This document shows, in pieces, positions 44,493 to 53,254 of a stretch of 64,000 bases of DNA; within the stretch, counting starts at the first letter, position 1, and each line of letters begins with the position of its first letter. The DNA is from Rhodobacterales bacterium LSUCC0031 (lineage in GTDB: Bacteria > Pseudomonadota > Alphaproteobacteria > Rhodobacterales > Rhodobacteraceae). The stretch covers positions 20,671-84,670 of the forward strand of contig WVSP01000006.1 in assembly GCA_015689735.1 (NCBI GenBank), in the 5' to 3' direction. The notes below the pieces were generated by a model. The model did no database searches and was not told the DNA's origin. It saw only the letters and a list, made by a program, of their open reading frames with translations. The position numbers and the translations under genes were made by a program.

Positions 44493-44801
44493 TCAGATCG
44501 CCAGATCGGCGACGAAAATCCCCGCGTGTCCACCTTTGCAGGCCGCGACCAGCATCGCACCAGCGCGGATATGGTCGGGATGCCGCTCATAGGCGAGATG
44601 GGCGGCGCGATCATCGAAAGTGACCGTGAAACCATAGGTGAAAAGGGCCGATTTCCCCTCGAAATCGCGATTGGGGCCATGCTGAAAGTCACGCGCACCC
44701 GCAAGCGCCTGGCAGACCGATGACAAGATCGGCATCGCAGCCTCGATTTGGGCAAGGCCGTCAGGCCCGTCTGGTTCCATCAAGACGATGTGATGCAGCA
44801 T
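44493..44801 (-). CDS. Dabb (stress-responsive A/B barrel) family protein
   Basis: 102 residues. It has the dimeric alpha/beta-barrel signature with MLHHIVLMEPDG at the start, FEGKSALFTYGFTVTFDDRAAHLAYERHPDH in the middle and an acidic C-terminus. Members are small cofactor-free enzymes or stress proteins of varied function. It starts 4 bp after the glycerate kinase stop in a catabolic operon, so a lyase or isomerase step is possible but unproven. Confidence 0.82.
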   Translation of the reverse strand: MLHHIVLMEPDGPDGLAQIEAAMPILSSVCQALAGARDFQHGPNRDFEGKSALFTYGFTVTFDDRAAHLAYERHPDHIRAGAMLVAACKGGHAGIFVADLAI

Positions 44802-44805
44802 GGGA

Positions 44806-46038
44806 TCAACCCTCGATCAGGATGGCGCGGAAATCATTCACATTGGTCAGCGTGGGGCCGGGGACGACCTGACGGCCGATCTTGCCAAAGAACGTATGCG
44901 CGTCGTTGCGCGCAAGCGCATCAATAGGGTCAACACCCGCAGCATGCGCAAGGGACAGGGTATCGGGGCCGATGATAGCGCCCGCAACCTCGGCCGCACC
45001 ATCGACACCATCAGTATCGCAGGCAATGGCATGGATACCCGGCGCGCCCTTCAGCGCAAGAGCAAGAGCCAGCGCATACTCGGCATTGGGGCCACCGATC
45101 CCGTCGCCCCGCCGGGTGACGGTCAACTCGCCCCCCGACAAGATCACGCGCGGCCCTTTGCCGACAAAGGCCAGCTTGGCATGATGGGCGGCAACCTCGC
45201 GCGCCTCACCCTCGATCGCGTCGCCGAGGATCTCGACCGCGTAACCTGCGGCGTGCGCAAGTTCGGCGGCCGCCGCAAGTGATTGGGCAGGCGCGGCATA
45301 GATGACGTTCTCAACCCGCGCGAGACGCGGATCATCAGGGCGCACGGGATCGCCGCCCGCATCGAGAAAGGCTTTGATCGCAGGGGGCGGCGTCACTCCC
45401 CAACGCGCAAGCGCCGCAAGCGCACGCGCCGCACTGCCATCATGGCCGACCGTCGGCCCCGAGGCGATATCGCCCGGATCGTCGCCCGGCACATCCGAGA
45501 TCATCAATGCCAGCATCCGCGCCGGATAGGCGGCTGCGGCCAGCCGTCCGCCCTTGACCGCCGAGATTTCCTTGCGGATGCCGTTGATCTCGCCAATCGG
45601 TGCGCCGGAGGCCAAAAGCGCTTGGGTCAAGGCTTGTTTCTCGTCGAGCGTGATGCCGGAGGCAGGCGCACACAAAAGCGCAGAGCCACCGCCCGAGATC
45701 AGCGCAAGAATGAAATCATCCGCGCCCGCGCCCGTCACCAGATCGAGCATGCGCCGCGTCGCCAAGACCCCCGCCTGATCGGGGACGGGGTGCGATGCCT
45801 CGACGATCTCGATGCCCTGACAGCGGCGGCCATAGCCGTAGCGCGTGATCACCAATCCCTCGCAGGGGCCCCAAGCGGCCTCGACCGCTTCGGCCATGCG
45901 GGCGCTGGCCTTGCCTGCACCGATGACCAGCACACGGCCGGGTGGCTTGGGCGGCAAGGCAGCAGCGAGGCTTTGCATCGGATCGGCCACCGCGACGGCG
46001 CGGTCAAACAAGGCACACAAAAGCGCGGCAGGGGTCAT
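44806..46038 (-). CDS. Glycerate 2-kinase (GckA/TtuD, MOFRL family)
   Basis: 410 residues. An N-terminal DUF4147 kinase domain has VLVIGAGKASARMAEAVE near 35-52, SHPVPDQAG near 82, and FILALISGGGSALLCAP near 109-125. ISAVKGGRLA and MISDVPGDDPGDIASGPTV are also present. The C-terminal MOFRL domain has ILSGGELTVTRRGDGIGGPNAEYALALAL. It phosphorylates D-glycerate at C2, feeding glycolysis. The ATG overlaps the LacI-gene stop (ATGA). Its presence suggests that one product of the pathway is glycerate or tartronate semialdehyde. Confidence 0.92.
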   Translation of the reverse strand: MTPAALLCALFDRAVAVADPMQSLAAALPPKPPGRVLVIGAGKASARMAEAVEAAWGPCEGLVITRYGYGRRCQGIEIVEASHPVPDQAGVLATRRMLDLVTGAGADDFILALISGGGSALLCAPASGITLDEKQALTQALLASGAPIGEINGIRKEISAVKGGRLAAAAYPARMLALMISDVPGDDPGDIASGPTVGHDGSAARALAALARWGVTPPPAIKAFLDAGGDPVRPDDPRLARVENVIYAAPAQSLAAAAELAHAAGYAVEILGDAIEGEAREVAAHHAKLAFVGKGPRVILSGGELTVTRRGDGIGGPNAEYALALALALKGAPGIHAIACDTDGVDGAAEVAGAIIGPDTLSLAHAAGVDPIDALARNDAHTFFGKIGRQVVPGPTLTNVNDFRAILIEG

Positions 46039-47048
46039 GGGCCAACACCAAGGCTAGAGGCGCGCGCAACAAGGCGCACCGGGCTGCGGATCTCGGGTTC
46101 GGGTCGCTGGCCTTCGACCATCCAGGCAAGCAGGCGGTCGGCGGTCTCGCGCGCAAAGCCTGCAATGTCACAGGCGACCGATGACAGCGGCGGCCAGCTT
46201 TGGGCCGCTTCCTCGATGTCGTCAAAGCCCACGATAGGAAAACCTTGGCCGATGGGTCGCCCTGCGCGGGCAAATCCAGTCATCAAGCCAAGCGCCACAA
46301 GATCGTTGAAACACACGGCTGCATCGACCTTTGGGTGGTCGGCCAGTAGCGTTTCGGCCGCCTGCATGCCGAAGGCGCGGCTTGATTTCCCGTGAAGCGC
46401 AATTTCCGCGATCCCTTGTTCCTTTAGGACCTCGCGCCAGCCCGATTTGCGCTCGCGCGTGATGGCCCGGCCGGGTAGGCCGCCGACAAAGGCGATGTTG
46501 CGCGCGCCCTGATCGACCAAATGCCGAGTGGCCGCGGCACTTCCCCCGGCATAATCGAAACTCGCGAAGGGAAAAATTCCGGTCCGCTCATCGCCCTTGC
46601 GCAAGACCTGCAAGACCGGGATGGCGCGGCGCGCCAAGGCGTCGAAGGTATCACTTGCCTCGCCATAGGCCGGCGAGATGACGAGCGCCGTTACCCCATG
46701 TTCGATCATCGAGGCGACAAGCTTGGCCTGAAGCGTTGGATCTTCGTCGGAGTTGGCGATCACCGTCGCATACCCTTGTGCGGCGAGCGTCATTTGCAGC
46801 GTCGTCGCAAACTCGGTGAAAAACGGGTTGCGCAGATCGTTGATTACCAGCCCCACCAACCCAACCGAAGCCGAGCGCAGATTGGCCGCCGCGCGGTTAT
46901 AGACATAGCCGATCTCGGCCATCGCGTCCTGCACGGCGCTGCGCGTCGCCGGTTTGACCTGTGGCGACCCCTGCAACACCAGCGACACGGTCGATTTCGA
47001 CACACCCGCGCGGGCGGCGACATCCATGATGGTAGGGCGGCGTTTCAT
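46035..47048 (-). CDS. LacI-family transcriptional regulator (operon A)
   Basis: 337 residues. The N-terminal HTH and hinge (RRPTIMDVAARAGVSKSTVSLVL, then RAAANLRSASVGLVGLVIND) cover residues 3-65. A periplasmic-binding-like effector domain has AVCFNDLVALGLMTGF and IVGFDDIEEAAQSWPPLSSV. It is encoded inside operon A, so it most likely autoregulates and binds the shared palindrome at 52069 and 62585 (inference). The effector is probably a sugar or derivative. The start is ATG 47048 with AAAGGGG upstream. It overlaps the glycerate kinase start. Confidence 0.93.
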   Translation of the reverse strand: MKRRPTIMDVAARAGVSKSTVSLVLQGSPQVKPATRSAVQDAMAEIGYVYNRAAANLRSASVGLVGLVINDLRNPFFTEFATTLQMTLAAQGYATVIANSDEDPTLQAKLVASMIEHGVTALVISPAYGEASDTFDALARRAIPVLQVLRKGDERTGIFPFASFDYAGGSAAATRHLVDQGARNIAFVGGLPGRAITRERKSGWREVLKEQGIAEIALHGKSSRAFGMQAAETLLADHPKVDAAVCFNDLVALGLMTGFARAGRPIGQGFPIVGFDDIEEAAQSWPPLSSVACDIAGFARETADRLLAWMVEGQRPEPEIRSPVRLVARASSLGVGP

Positions 47049-47058
47049 GGCCCCTTTG

Positions 47059-48222
47059 TTAGCCGTCGATCCCATGCAGCGCCAGAAGGCTTTGCATGCG
47101 TTTCTCTGCGAGGTCGGGCTGCACCAATAGCCGCGCCTGATCGGCCAGACGATAGACCGCGGCGTAATGGGTGATGTCGCGCGCGGATTGCAGGCCACCG
47201 GGCATGATGAAGTGGGATTGCGTGCCGTTGAGCCAGCTCAAGAATGCGATACCCGCCTTGTAGAAGCGGGTTGGCGCCTTGAAGATCTCACGGGAAAGCG
47301 GGACGGTCGGCGCCAAGAGCGCATGATAGGTCGCGCTGTCGCCCTGTGCCAAGGCCTCGAGCGCCTGAGAGGCGGCAGGTGCGATGGCGGCGAAAATGCC
47401 CAAGAGGGCGTGGGAATGATGGGTGCCATCTCCCTCGATCAAGGGGGCGTAGTTGAAATCATCGCCCGTGTAGAGGCGGACACCCTTGGGCAGACGCGCG
47501 CGGAACGCCTCTTCATGCGCCTGATCCAGAAGGCTGATCTTGATCCCGTCGATCTTGGCCGCATGGCGCGTAATGATGTCGAGGACGACGCCATTGGCGG
47601 TCGCGATATCCTTGGCGCCCCAATAGCCGGTAAGCGCCGGGTCGAACATGTCGCCTAGCCAATGGAGGATGACGGGCTGCGCTGATTCTTCTATAAGATT
47701 ATCATAGACACGGGCGTAATCCTCGGGTCCGGCCTTGATCGCGGGTAGCGCGCGGGTCGCCATCAAGATGATCTGTCCGCCAGCGGCCTCGATCGCCTGC
47801 ATCTGGGTGCGATAAGCGCCGGTGATTGCCAAAAGGCTGGTCAGGTCGGCCAGCGCCATATGATCGGTGCCAGCACCGCAAGCGACACGGGGGCGCATCG
47901 GATGGGCCTTGGCCGCGACCATGGTGCGCTGGATCAACTCAAGCGCGGTCGGCCAATCCACACCCATGCCACGCTGCGCGGTATCCATCGCCTCGGCCAG
48001 CCCAAGCCCTTGGTCCCAAAGACCAACGCGAAAGGCAAGCGTCGCCTCCCAATCGACGGCGGGACGGCCTGACCAAGGGTCACGCTCGGCCAAAGGGTCG
48101 CTGATCACATGGGCCGCGGCAAAGGCTGTGCGGGTCAACGCCACACCCGGCGCGCGCGGCGTCAGGGGTTCGCCTGTCAGACGATAATCTTGCAATGTTC
48201 CGTCACAGGTTGGCAGCAGCAT
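47059..48222 (-). CDS. DUF993 / dihydrodipicolinate-synthase-like TIM-barrel protein
   Basis: 387 residues, matching the DUF993 family of DapA-like TIM barrels. Segments include CGAGTDHMALADLTSLLAIT near 115-134, ILMATRALPAIKAGPEDYA, PVILHWLGDMFDPALTGYWG near 185, and IDGIKISLLDQAHEEAFR, where the Lys would match the Schiff-base Lys of class I aldolases. The reaction is unknown. A retro-aldol or isomerase step on an oxidised sugar fits the context between a LacI regulator and GMC dehydrogenases. The gap to the upstream GMC gene is 2 bp. Confidence 0.8.
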   Translation of the reverse strand: MLLPTCDGTLQDYRLTGEPLTPRAPGVALTRTAFAAAHVISDPLAERDPWSGRPAVDWEATLAFRVGLWDQGLGLAEAMDTAQRGMGVDWPTALELIQRTMVAAKAHPMRPRVACGAGTDHMALADLTSLLAITGAYRTQMQAIEAAGGQIILMATRALPAIKAGPEDYARVYDNLIEESAQPVILHWLGDMFDPALTGYWGAKDIATANGVVLDIITRHAAKIDGIKISLLDQAHEEAFRARLPKGVRLYTGDDFNYAPLIEGDGTHHSHALLGIFAAIAPAASQALEALAQGDSATYHALLAPTVPLSREIFKAPTRFYKAGIAFLSWLNGTQSHFIMPGGLQSARDITHYAAVYRLADQARLLVQPDLAEKRMQSLLALHGIDG

Positions 48223-48224
48223 GA

Positions 48225-49811
48225 TCAGGCCCTTGCATCTTGGCGGATCATGTCGGCGGCTTTTTCGCCGATCATGATGGCAGCGGCATTGGTGTTGGAT
48301 GAAATCACGGTGGGCATGATGGAATTATCCACCACGCGCACCCCCGCGATCCCGTTCAGGCGCAAGCGCGTATCGACCACCGCCGCGGGGTCCGCGCCCA
48401 TTCGGCAGGTGCCTGCGCAATGATGCGAGGTCTTGGAATGGGCGCAGATGAAGGTGAAATAATCCTCGTCTGTGCGCACATCTGGACCGGGCAAGCGCTC
48501 GGCCAGCACGTATTTCGCCAAGGGCGCTTGGGCCATGATCGCCTGCGTCAGCTTCAAGCCGCGGATCGACATGTCGCGGTCATACGGGTCTTGCAGGTAA
48601 TTCGGATCGATCAACGGCGCCTTGGCCGGATCGCTTGACGCCAGCCTGACCGTTCCACGCGAACGCGGGCGCAGGTGGCAGGAATTCAACGTCACGCCCC
48701 CTTGCGGCATGGCGGCGACACCTTTTTCGATGCCCGTGCCAAGCCCAAGGTGAAACTGGATATCAGGCGAGCGCGCATCGTGATCAGCATACCAGAAGCC
48801 GCCGGTTTCAAACAGTGATGACGCCACCGGCCCCTTGCGCGTCAGCAGATATTGCAGACCGGCCAATGCCGCCATGTGCGGTTTGGCGTAGCGGTCATAG
48901 CTATGGGGGCCGCTCAATTCCACGATGCAGTAGAGATCGAGATGATCTTGCAAATTCGCGCCAACCGCTGGCTGGTCAAGCACAACGGGGATGCCTAATT
49001 CTTGTAGAAGATTTGCCGGGCCAATCCCAGACAGTTGCAGCAATCGGGGCGAGCCGATGGCACCCGAAGACAAGATTACCTCGGTTGTGGCGGCCAATTC
49101 GGTGCCATCCATCAAGGTCACACCCGTCGCCCGCCCAGCCATGACATTGAGCCGCCGCACCTGTGCGCCGGTCCTGATTGTAAGGTTGGGGCGCCCTTCG
49201 TTGGGCGCAAGATAGGCCATCGCTGCCGATGATCGGCGCGCATTGCGCTGGGTCAGCTGGTAGTAGGCGACACCATCTTGGCTTTCACCGTTTACATCCA
49301 TGTTGCGCGGAATGCCCAAAGCGGCCGCCGCTTCGAAGTATGCCTCGCAGATCGGCAAGGGGGCTCTGGGCTGCGACACGCCCAAGGGGCCACCCTTGCC
49401 GTGATAGCGGTTGTCAAAGGTGTCGTTATCTTCGGCCTTGCGGAAATAGGGCAGGACATCATCATAGCCCCATCCATCGCAGCCCATTTGCCGCCAATCA
49501 TCGTAATCTTGGGCATTGCCGCGAGTATAAATCTGCGCGTTCAGGCTTGATCCCCCGCCAATCACCCGCGCCTGTGTGTAGTTGAAGACCCGGCCTTGCA
49601 TGTGACGCTGCGGCACCGTTTCCCAACCCCATGACCCCAAGCCCTTTGTCATCTTCGCGAACCCGGCGGGCAGATGGTAAAGCGGGTTGCGGTCGCGGCC
49701 CCCGGCCTCAACCAGCAGAACGCGCGCGGCAGGATCTTCGGAGAGGCGCGCAGCCAAAACGCAGCCTGCGCTGCCGCCACCGATGATAATGTAATCGTAA
49801 CCTTCGGCCAT
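48225..49811 (-). CDS. GMC oxidoreductase, choline-dehydrogenase-like
   Basis: 528 residues. FAD-binding GGGSAG is at 11-16, followed by the GMC signatures TQARVIGGGSSLNAQIYTRG near 80-99 and LSSGAIGSPRLLQLSGIGP near 250. The catalytic His lies in HHCAGTCRMGAD near 466-477, and the second position is in ISSNTNAAAIMIGEKAADM. The family oxidises primary or secondary alcohols; choline, polyols and sorbose are known substrates of relatives. The substrate here is unknown. It lies between an SDR and the DUF993 gene in operon A. ATG 49811 is chosen; the upstream extension is not GMC-like. Confidence 0.92.
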   Translation of the reverse strand: MAEGYDYIIIGGGSAGCVLAARLSEDPAARVLLVEAGGRDRNPLYHLPAGFAKMTKGLGSWGWETVPQRHMQGRVFNYTQARVIGGGSSLNAQIYTRGNAQDYDDWRQMGCDGWGYDDVLPYFRKAEDNDTFDNRYHGKGGPLGVSQPRAPLPICEAYFEAAAALGIPRNMDVNGESQDGVAYYQLTQRNARRSSAAMAYLAPNEGRPNLTIRTGAQVRRLNVMAGRATGVTLMDGTELAATTEVILSSGAIGSPRLLQLSGIGPANLLQELGIPVVLDQPAVGANLQDHLDLYCIVELSGPHSYDRYAKPHMAALAGLQYLLTRKGPVASSLFETGGFWYADHDARSPDIQFHLGLGTGIEKGVAAMPQGGVTLNSCHLRPRSRGTVRLASSDPAKAPLIDPNYLQDPYDRDMSIRGLKLTQAIMAQAPLAKYVLAERLPGPDVRTDEDYFTFICAHSKTSHHCAGTCRMGADPAAVVDTRLRLNGIAGVRVVDNSIMPTVISSNTNAAAIMIGEKAADMIRQDARA

Positions 49812-49821
49812 GGTCTTTCCC

Positions 49822-50565
49822 TTAAAGCCGGTGGATCGACAGCCCGCCATCGACGGGAATGATCGCACCTGTGGAAAAGGCGAAATCACCCCGCACAAGC
49901 GGCAATATGATCTGCGCGATATCGGCGGGCTGGCCCCAACGCTGCGCCGGCACCAAACCCTCGGCGATGCGTTGATCATATCGTGCGGCAACCGGGGCGG
50001 TCATGGGCGTGGCAATGATGCCGGGGCGGATGTCGAAGACGCCGATCCCCTCGGGCGCAAGCCGCGCGGCAAAGGCTTGGGCCATCATGGCCGCCCCCGC
50101 CTTGGAGATGCAGTATTCCGCGCGGTCGGCCGAGACCATCGCCGCGCTGACCGAGGTGATGAAGACGAGCGACCGATAGGGGTCTTGTGGCAAGGCCCGC
50201 ATGCGGCGCGCGCATTCTTGTGCAAGAAAAAAGGTACCGCGCAGGTTCACATCGATACAGCGGTCAAAGCTGTCGGGTTGCATGTCCAAAAGATCGCCGC
50301 GCACCATCGCAGGAACCCCGGCATTGGAGATCAGGGTCGTGATCGGGCCAACCGCGTCGAGCATGGCCGCAACCGAGGCGATGTCACACAGATCATGTCG
50401 GTGATATTGCGCGCCGGGCATGACAGCCAAGGCCGCTGTTACTGCGTCTGCCGCAGGTGGCAGATCGGCGGCAATCGCCACCTCCCAACCAGCAACATGA
50501 AGCGCTTGCGCGATCCCAAGGCCGATGCCTTGTTGCCCCCCCGTGATCAGCGCTTTTTGGATCAT
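49822..50565 (-). CDS. Short-chain dehydrogenase (3-ketoacyl reductase-like)
   Basis: 247 residues. TGGQQGIGLGIA is near 7-18, LISNAGVPAMV near 85, catalytic Ser in ITSVSAAMVS near 138 and Tyr/Lys in YCISKAG near 152. The C-terminus is FAFSTGAIIPVDGGLSIHRL. It is a classical NAD(P)-dependent SDR. Within operon A it probably interconverts a hydroxyl and keto group of the pathway substrate. The ATG overlaps the stop of the upstream GMC gene, and its stop is 10 bp before the next. Confidence 0.9.
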   Translation of the reverse strand: MIQKALITGGQQGIGLGIAQALHVAGWEVAIAADLPPAADAVTAALAVMPGAQYHRHDLCDIASVAAMLDAVGPITTLISNAGVPAMVRGDLLDMQPDSFDRCIDVNLRGTFFLAQECARRMRALPQDPYRSLVFITSVSAAMVSADRAEYCISKAGAAMMAQAFAARLAPEGIGVFDIRPGIIATPMTAPVAARYDQRIAEGLVPAQRWGQPADIAQIILPLVRGDFAFSTGAIIPVDGGLSIHRL

Positions 50566-52043
50566 GCGGCTACCTCCTCGCGGATACGGTTTGCTTGTCT
50601 GAGTGCGAGCGCCGCGATGGTCAAGGAAGGGTTCACCGCCGCCGATGTCGGCAAGAGTGATGCATCGCAAATCCAGAGATTGGGGTGATCGTGGCAGCGG
50701 CCATAAGGGTTTGTCACGCTGGTCGCGGGATCATGGCCCAAACGCGCCGTACCGCATTGATGCGATGGTGTGCGGCGATCGAATGGCTTGGTCAGGATCA
50801 GCGGATATCCCGCCCGGCGCAGCGCGGATCTCAGCTTGCCCACCAGCGCCGCATGGGCCGCCAAGTTGGAGCGTCGCCAATCAAGCACGATGCCGTCACC
50901 GCGCAGGCTGACACGGCTTTCAGGATTGGGCAAATCCTCGGACATTACATAGAAATCAATGGCATGATCGGCGATCAGCCGCGCCAAGGGACGCGGCAAG
51001 CGGGATTGTGCTGCAAGGATTGGGGCGGACACACGGCCCAAAAGCTGCACATTGCCCAAGGGTTCCCCATTGGGGCCGCCACTCAAATACCAGTCGTTGA
51101 TCTGAAGCGTCTTCTGATAGACCGAACGGTTACGCCGCGCCGAGAGCGCCAAGAGCGCGCTTGCATTGTGGTTCATGAAATTGCGCCCCACTTGGTCAGA
51201 GCGGTTGGCAAGGCCCGTCGGGTGCGCCTCATCCGCCGAGCGCAGCAAGATCACGGCTGTCATCACCGCACCGGCCGCCAGGACAACACGCGGCGCGCGG
51301 AAGCGACCTCCACTTGTAACAACCGTGCTGACACGATCACCCATCGTCTCGAGGTGGTGGACCTGCACACCCGTAAGCAGCCGCACATTGGGATGGCGCA
51401 AGGCCTGGGCCAAGGCCGCCGTCTCGGCATCGCGCTTGCCGCCTGTCGTGTCGGGAAACGCGTCCCAAGGGGTCGCCGCGCGCGACAGCCAACGGTCGAG
51501 ATCGACAGCAAGCGGCAAGGGCGCGGGATGCAGCCCTATGGCGCGCAACCGTCCCGCCAAATCCGCGATTGCAGGCTCGTGGGGGACAGGCGGAAAGGGA
51601 TAAGGCGCGGCATGGGGCGGCTCGGTCGGATCATGGCCCAGCTCTCCGCGCAACTGGTAAAGCGCCTCGGCCTTGTCATACCAAGGGGCGAGATCGTCAT
51701 AAGCAAAGGGCCAACCCATGGTCATGCCCCCCATATGCATCACCGGCGCGAAATCAGCCGCGCGGTAGCGCATCATCACTGCACCATAGAATTTCGAATT
51801 GCCCCCGACATAGGCGTAGTTGCCGGGGTTGAATTGGTCACCATCGGGGGTCAGCCATGTCTCGGCGGGGCGGAAATGCCCTTGGCCAAAGATCGCAACG
51901 GGATCGCGCGCCTGTGGGCAATCTGCCAGGCGCTCTCCACGCTCAAGGATCAAGATGCGCAAGCCCGATGGCGCCAGCCCCGCGGCCAGCGTTGCGCCCC
52001 CCATGCCAGAGCCGACGATAATGATATCGGCGTCGTTCATCAT
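50562..52043 (-). CDS. GMC oxidoreductase, glucoside 3-dehydrogenase/gluconate dehydrogenase-like
   Basis: 493 residues. The FAD motif is GSGMGGATLAAGLA near 11-24. GGNSKFYGAVMMRYRAADF near 80-98 and the catalytic region HQCGTARLGHDPATSVTN near 435 follow. The Asn position lies in LPTSAAVNPSLTIAALALR near the C-terminus. This pattern (HQCGT plus NPSLTI) is that of FAD sugar dehydrogenases such as glucoside 3-dehydrogenase large subunits, but no small (hitchhiker) subunit or cytochrome gene is adjacent. There is no Tat signal, so it is cytosolic as written. It is the first gene of operon A, behind an operator-bearing promoter; 52040 is an alternative start. Confidence 0.88.
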   Translation of the reverse strand: MMNDADIIIVGSGMGGATLAAGLAPSGLRILILERGERLADCPQARDPVAIFGQGHFRPAETWLTPDGDQFNPGNYAYVGGNSKFYGAVMMRYRAADFAPVMHMGGMTMGWPFAYDDLAPWYDKAEALYQLRGELGHDPTEPPHAAPYPFPPVPHEPAIADLAGRLRAIGLHPAPLPLAVDLDRWLSRAATPWDAFPDTTGGKRDAETAALAQALRHPNVRLLTGVQVHHLETMGDRVSTVVTSGGRFRAPRVVLAAGAVMTAVILLRSADEAHPTGLANRSDQVGRNFMNHNASALLALSARRNRSVYQKTLQINDWYLSGGPNGEPLGNVQLLGRVSAPILAAQSRLPRPLARLIADHAIDFYVMSEDLPNPESRVSLRGDGIVLDWRRSNLAAHAALVGKLRSALRRAGYPLILTKPFDRRTPSHQCGTARLGHDPATSVTNPYGRCHDHPNLWICDASLLPTSAAVNPSLTIAALALRQANRIREEVAA

Positions 52044-52059
52044 GCCCTCCCGCCGATGA

Positions 52060-52093
52060 TTCTTAGCTATTGGATCGTTCCAATTCTAGTCAA
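52060..52093 (-). promoter_or_regulatory. Operon A promoter with LacI-type operator
   Basis: On the minus strand TTGACT (52088-52093) is a good -35 box. About 17-18 bp later the ATAGCT/TAGCTA region (52064-52070) is a weak -10. Between them lies ATTGGATCGTTCCAAT (52069-52084), a palindrome with perfect ATTGGA/TCCAAT arms and a central CG, as in LacI-family operators. A bound repressor would block RNA polymerase. The identical palindrome occurs at 62585-62600 before operon B. Confidence 0.75.
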
Positions 52094-52126
52094 AAAATAC
52101 ACCCGCATCCAAAGGGATGCGGGTGT
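52092..52126 (-). terminator. Rho-independent terminator of the sugar ABC operon
   Basis: The arms ACACCCGCATCC (52099-52110) and GGATGCGGGTGT (52115-52126) pair perfectly over 12 bp with an AAAG loop. On the minus strand they are followed by ATTTTTTG (52091-52098). It begins 8 bp after the ATP-binding gene stop. Its T-tract overlaps the -35 box of the operon A promoter, so the two operons are packed back to back. Confidence 0.9.
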
Positions 52127-52133
52127 CGCACGA

Positions 52134-53249
52134 TCAGGCGATGCGGCTTTCCGTCTTGGGATCGAACAGCACTGCCTTATCCATATTGATCGCGAAATCG
52201 AAATCATGCCCGGGTTTTACATCGGCATCGGCCCGCATTCGTGCGATGCAATCCTTGCCCGACATTGTCATTGTCACAAAGGTATCGGCACCCGCCGGTT
52301 CAATGACGGTCACGCGATTGCGAAAGGGCTGGATATTGCGTGCGTTGCGATCAGCCCCTTCGGGATCGGTGATCGCTTCAGGGCGGATCCCCAGCAAAAC
52401 GTCGGCGTCCTTATAGGCCGCGTAAGCAGGCGGGGCATGGGTGATACGCAAGGCGCGCTCTTGCCCATCTGCGGCACTGACCAAGGCATGCAGCTCCCCA
52501 TCACGTTCGATCAAGCGGACGGGAAGCACGTTCATCGCAGGGCTGCCCATGAAGGTCGCGACAAACAGGTTCGCCGGGCTATCATAGATCTCTTTCGGGG
52601 TGCCAAGCTGTTGGACATAGCCGTCATACATCACCGCGATCCGGGTCGAGAGGGTCATCGCCTCGATCTGGTCATGGGTCACATAGACGATGGTGGTGCC
52701 AAGGCGCTGATGCAGCTTCTTGATCTCGATCCGCATATCAACGCGGAGTTTCGCATCAAGGTTCGAGAGCGGTTCATCGAACAAGAACACATCGGGGTTA
52801 CGCACAAGCGCACGCCCCATGGCGACGCGCTGGCGCTGGCCACCCGACAACTGGCCGGGCTTGCGGTCCAGCAGATGCTCGATCTGCAAGAGCTGGGCGA
52901 CGGTTTTCATCGCTGTCTCGCGCTCGGCCTTGGGCGTGCCGTGCATCTCAAGGCCAAAGGTGATGTTCTGGCCAACCGTCATATTGGGGTAGAGCGCATA
53001 GGACTGAAACACCATCGCGATGTTGCGCTTGGAGGGGTGAACCCCGTTCATCACGCGATCCTTGATCCGGATCTCGCCTGAGGTGATACCTTCGAGCCCT
53101 GCGATCATGTTCAGCAGAGTGGACTTGCCACAGCCCGAAGGGCCGACGAGGACGAGAAATTCTCCTTCCTCCACGTCGATATCGACTTTGTGCAGCACTT
53201 CGACTGCGCCATAGGATTTTGTCACGTTGTCGATGTCGAGAAAGCCCAT
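52134..53249 (-). CDS. Sugar ABC transporter ATP-binding protein (MalK/UgpC-like)
   Basis: 371 residues. Walker A GPSGCGKST is near 36-44, the Q-loop VFQSYALYPNMTVG near 82-95, signature LSGGQRQRVAMGRALV near 134-149, and Walker B VFLFDEPLSNLDAKLR near 155-170. The switch His lies in VTHDQIEAMTL near 192. A C-terminal OB/TOBE domain (about 240-371) is typical of CUT1 sugar importers. It powers uptake with the two permeases encoded upstream. ATG 53249; the gap to the permease gene is 5 bp. Confidence 0.96.
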   Translation of the reverse strand: MGFLDIDNVTKSYGAVEVLHKVDIDVEEGEFLVLVGPSGCGKSTLLNMIAGLEGITSGEIRIKDRVMNGVHPSKRNIAMVFQSYALYPNMTVGQNITFGLEMHGTPKAERETAMKTVAQLLQIEHLLDRKPGQLSGGQRQRVAMGRALVRNPDVFLFDEPLSNLDAKLRVDMRIEIKKLHQRLGTTIVYVTHDQIEAMTLSTRIAVMYDGYVQQLGTPKEIYDSPANLFVATFMGSPAMNVLPVRLIERDGELHALVSAADGQERALRITHAPPAYAAYKDADVLLGIRPEAITDPEGADRNARNIQPFRNRVTVIEPAGADTFVTMTMSGKDCIARMRADADVKPGHDFDFAINMDKAVLFDPKTESRIA

Positions 53250-53254
53250 GGTAT

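Noticed and set aside
50685..53081. 798-codon plus-strand ORF spanning a GMC gene, a terminator, a promoter and an ABC ATPase gene
   Set aside because: It crosses several well-supported minus-strand features and has no recognisable protein pattern; it is antisense shadow.
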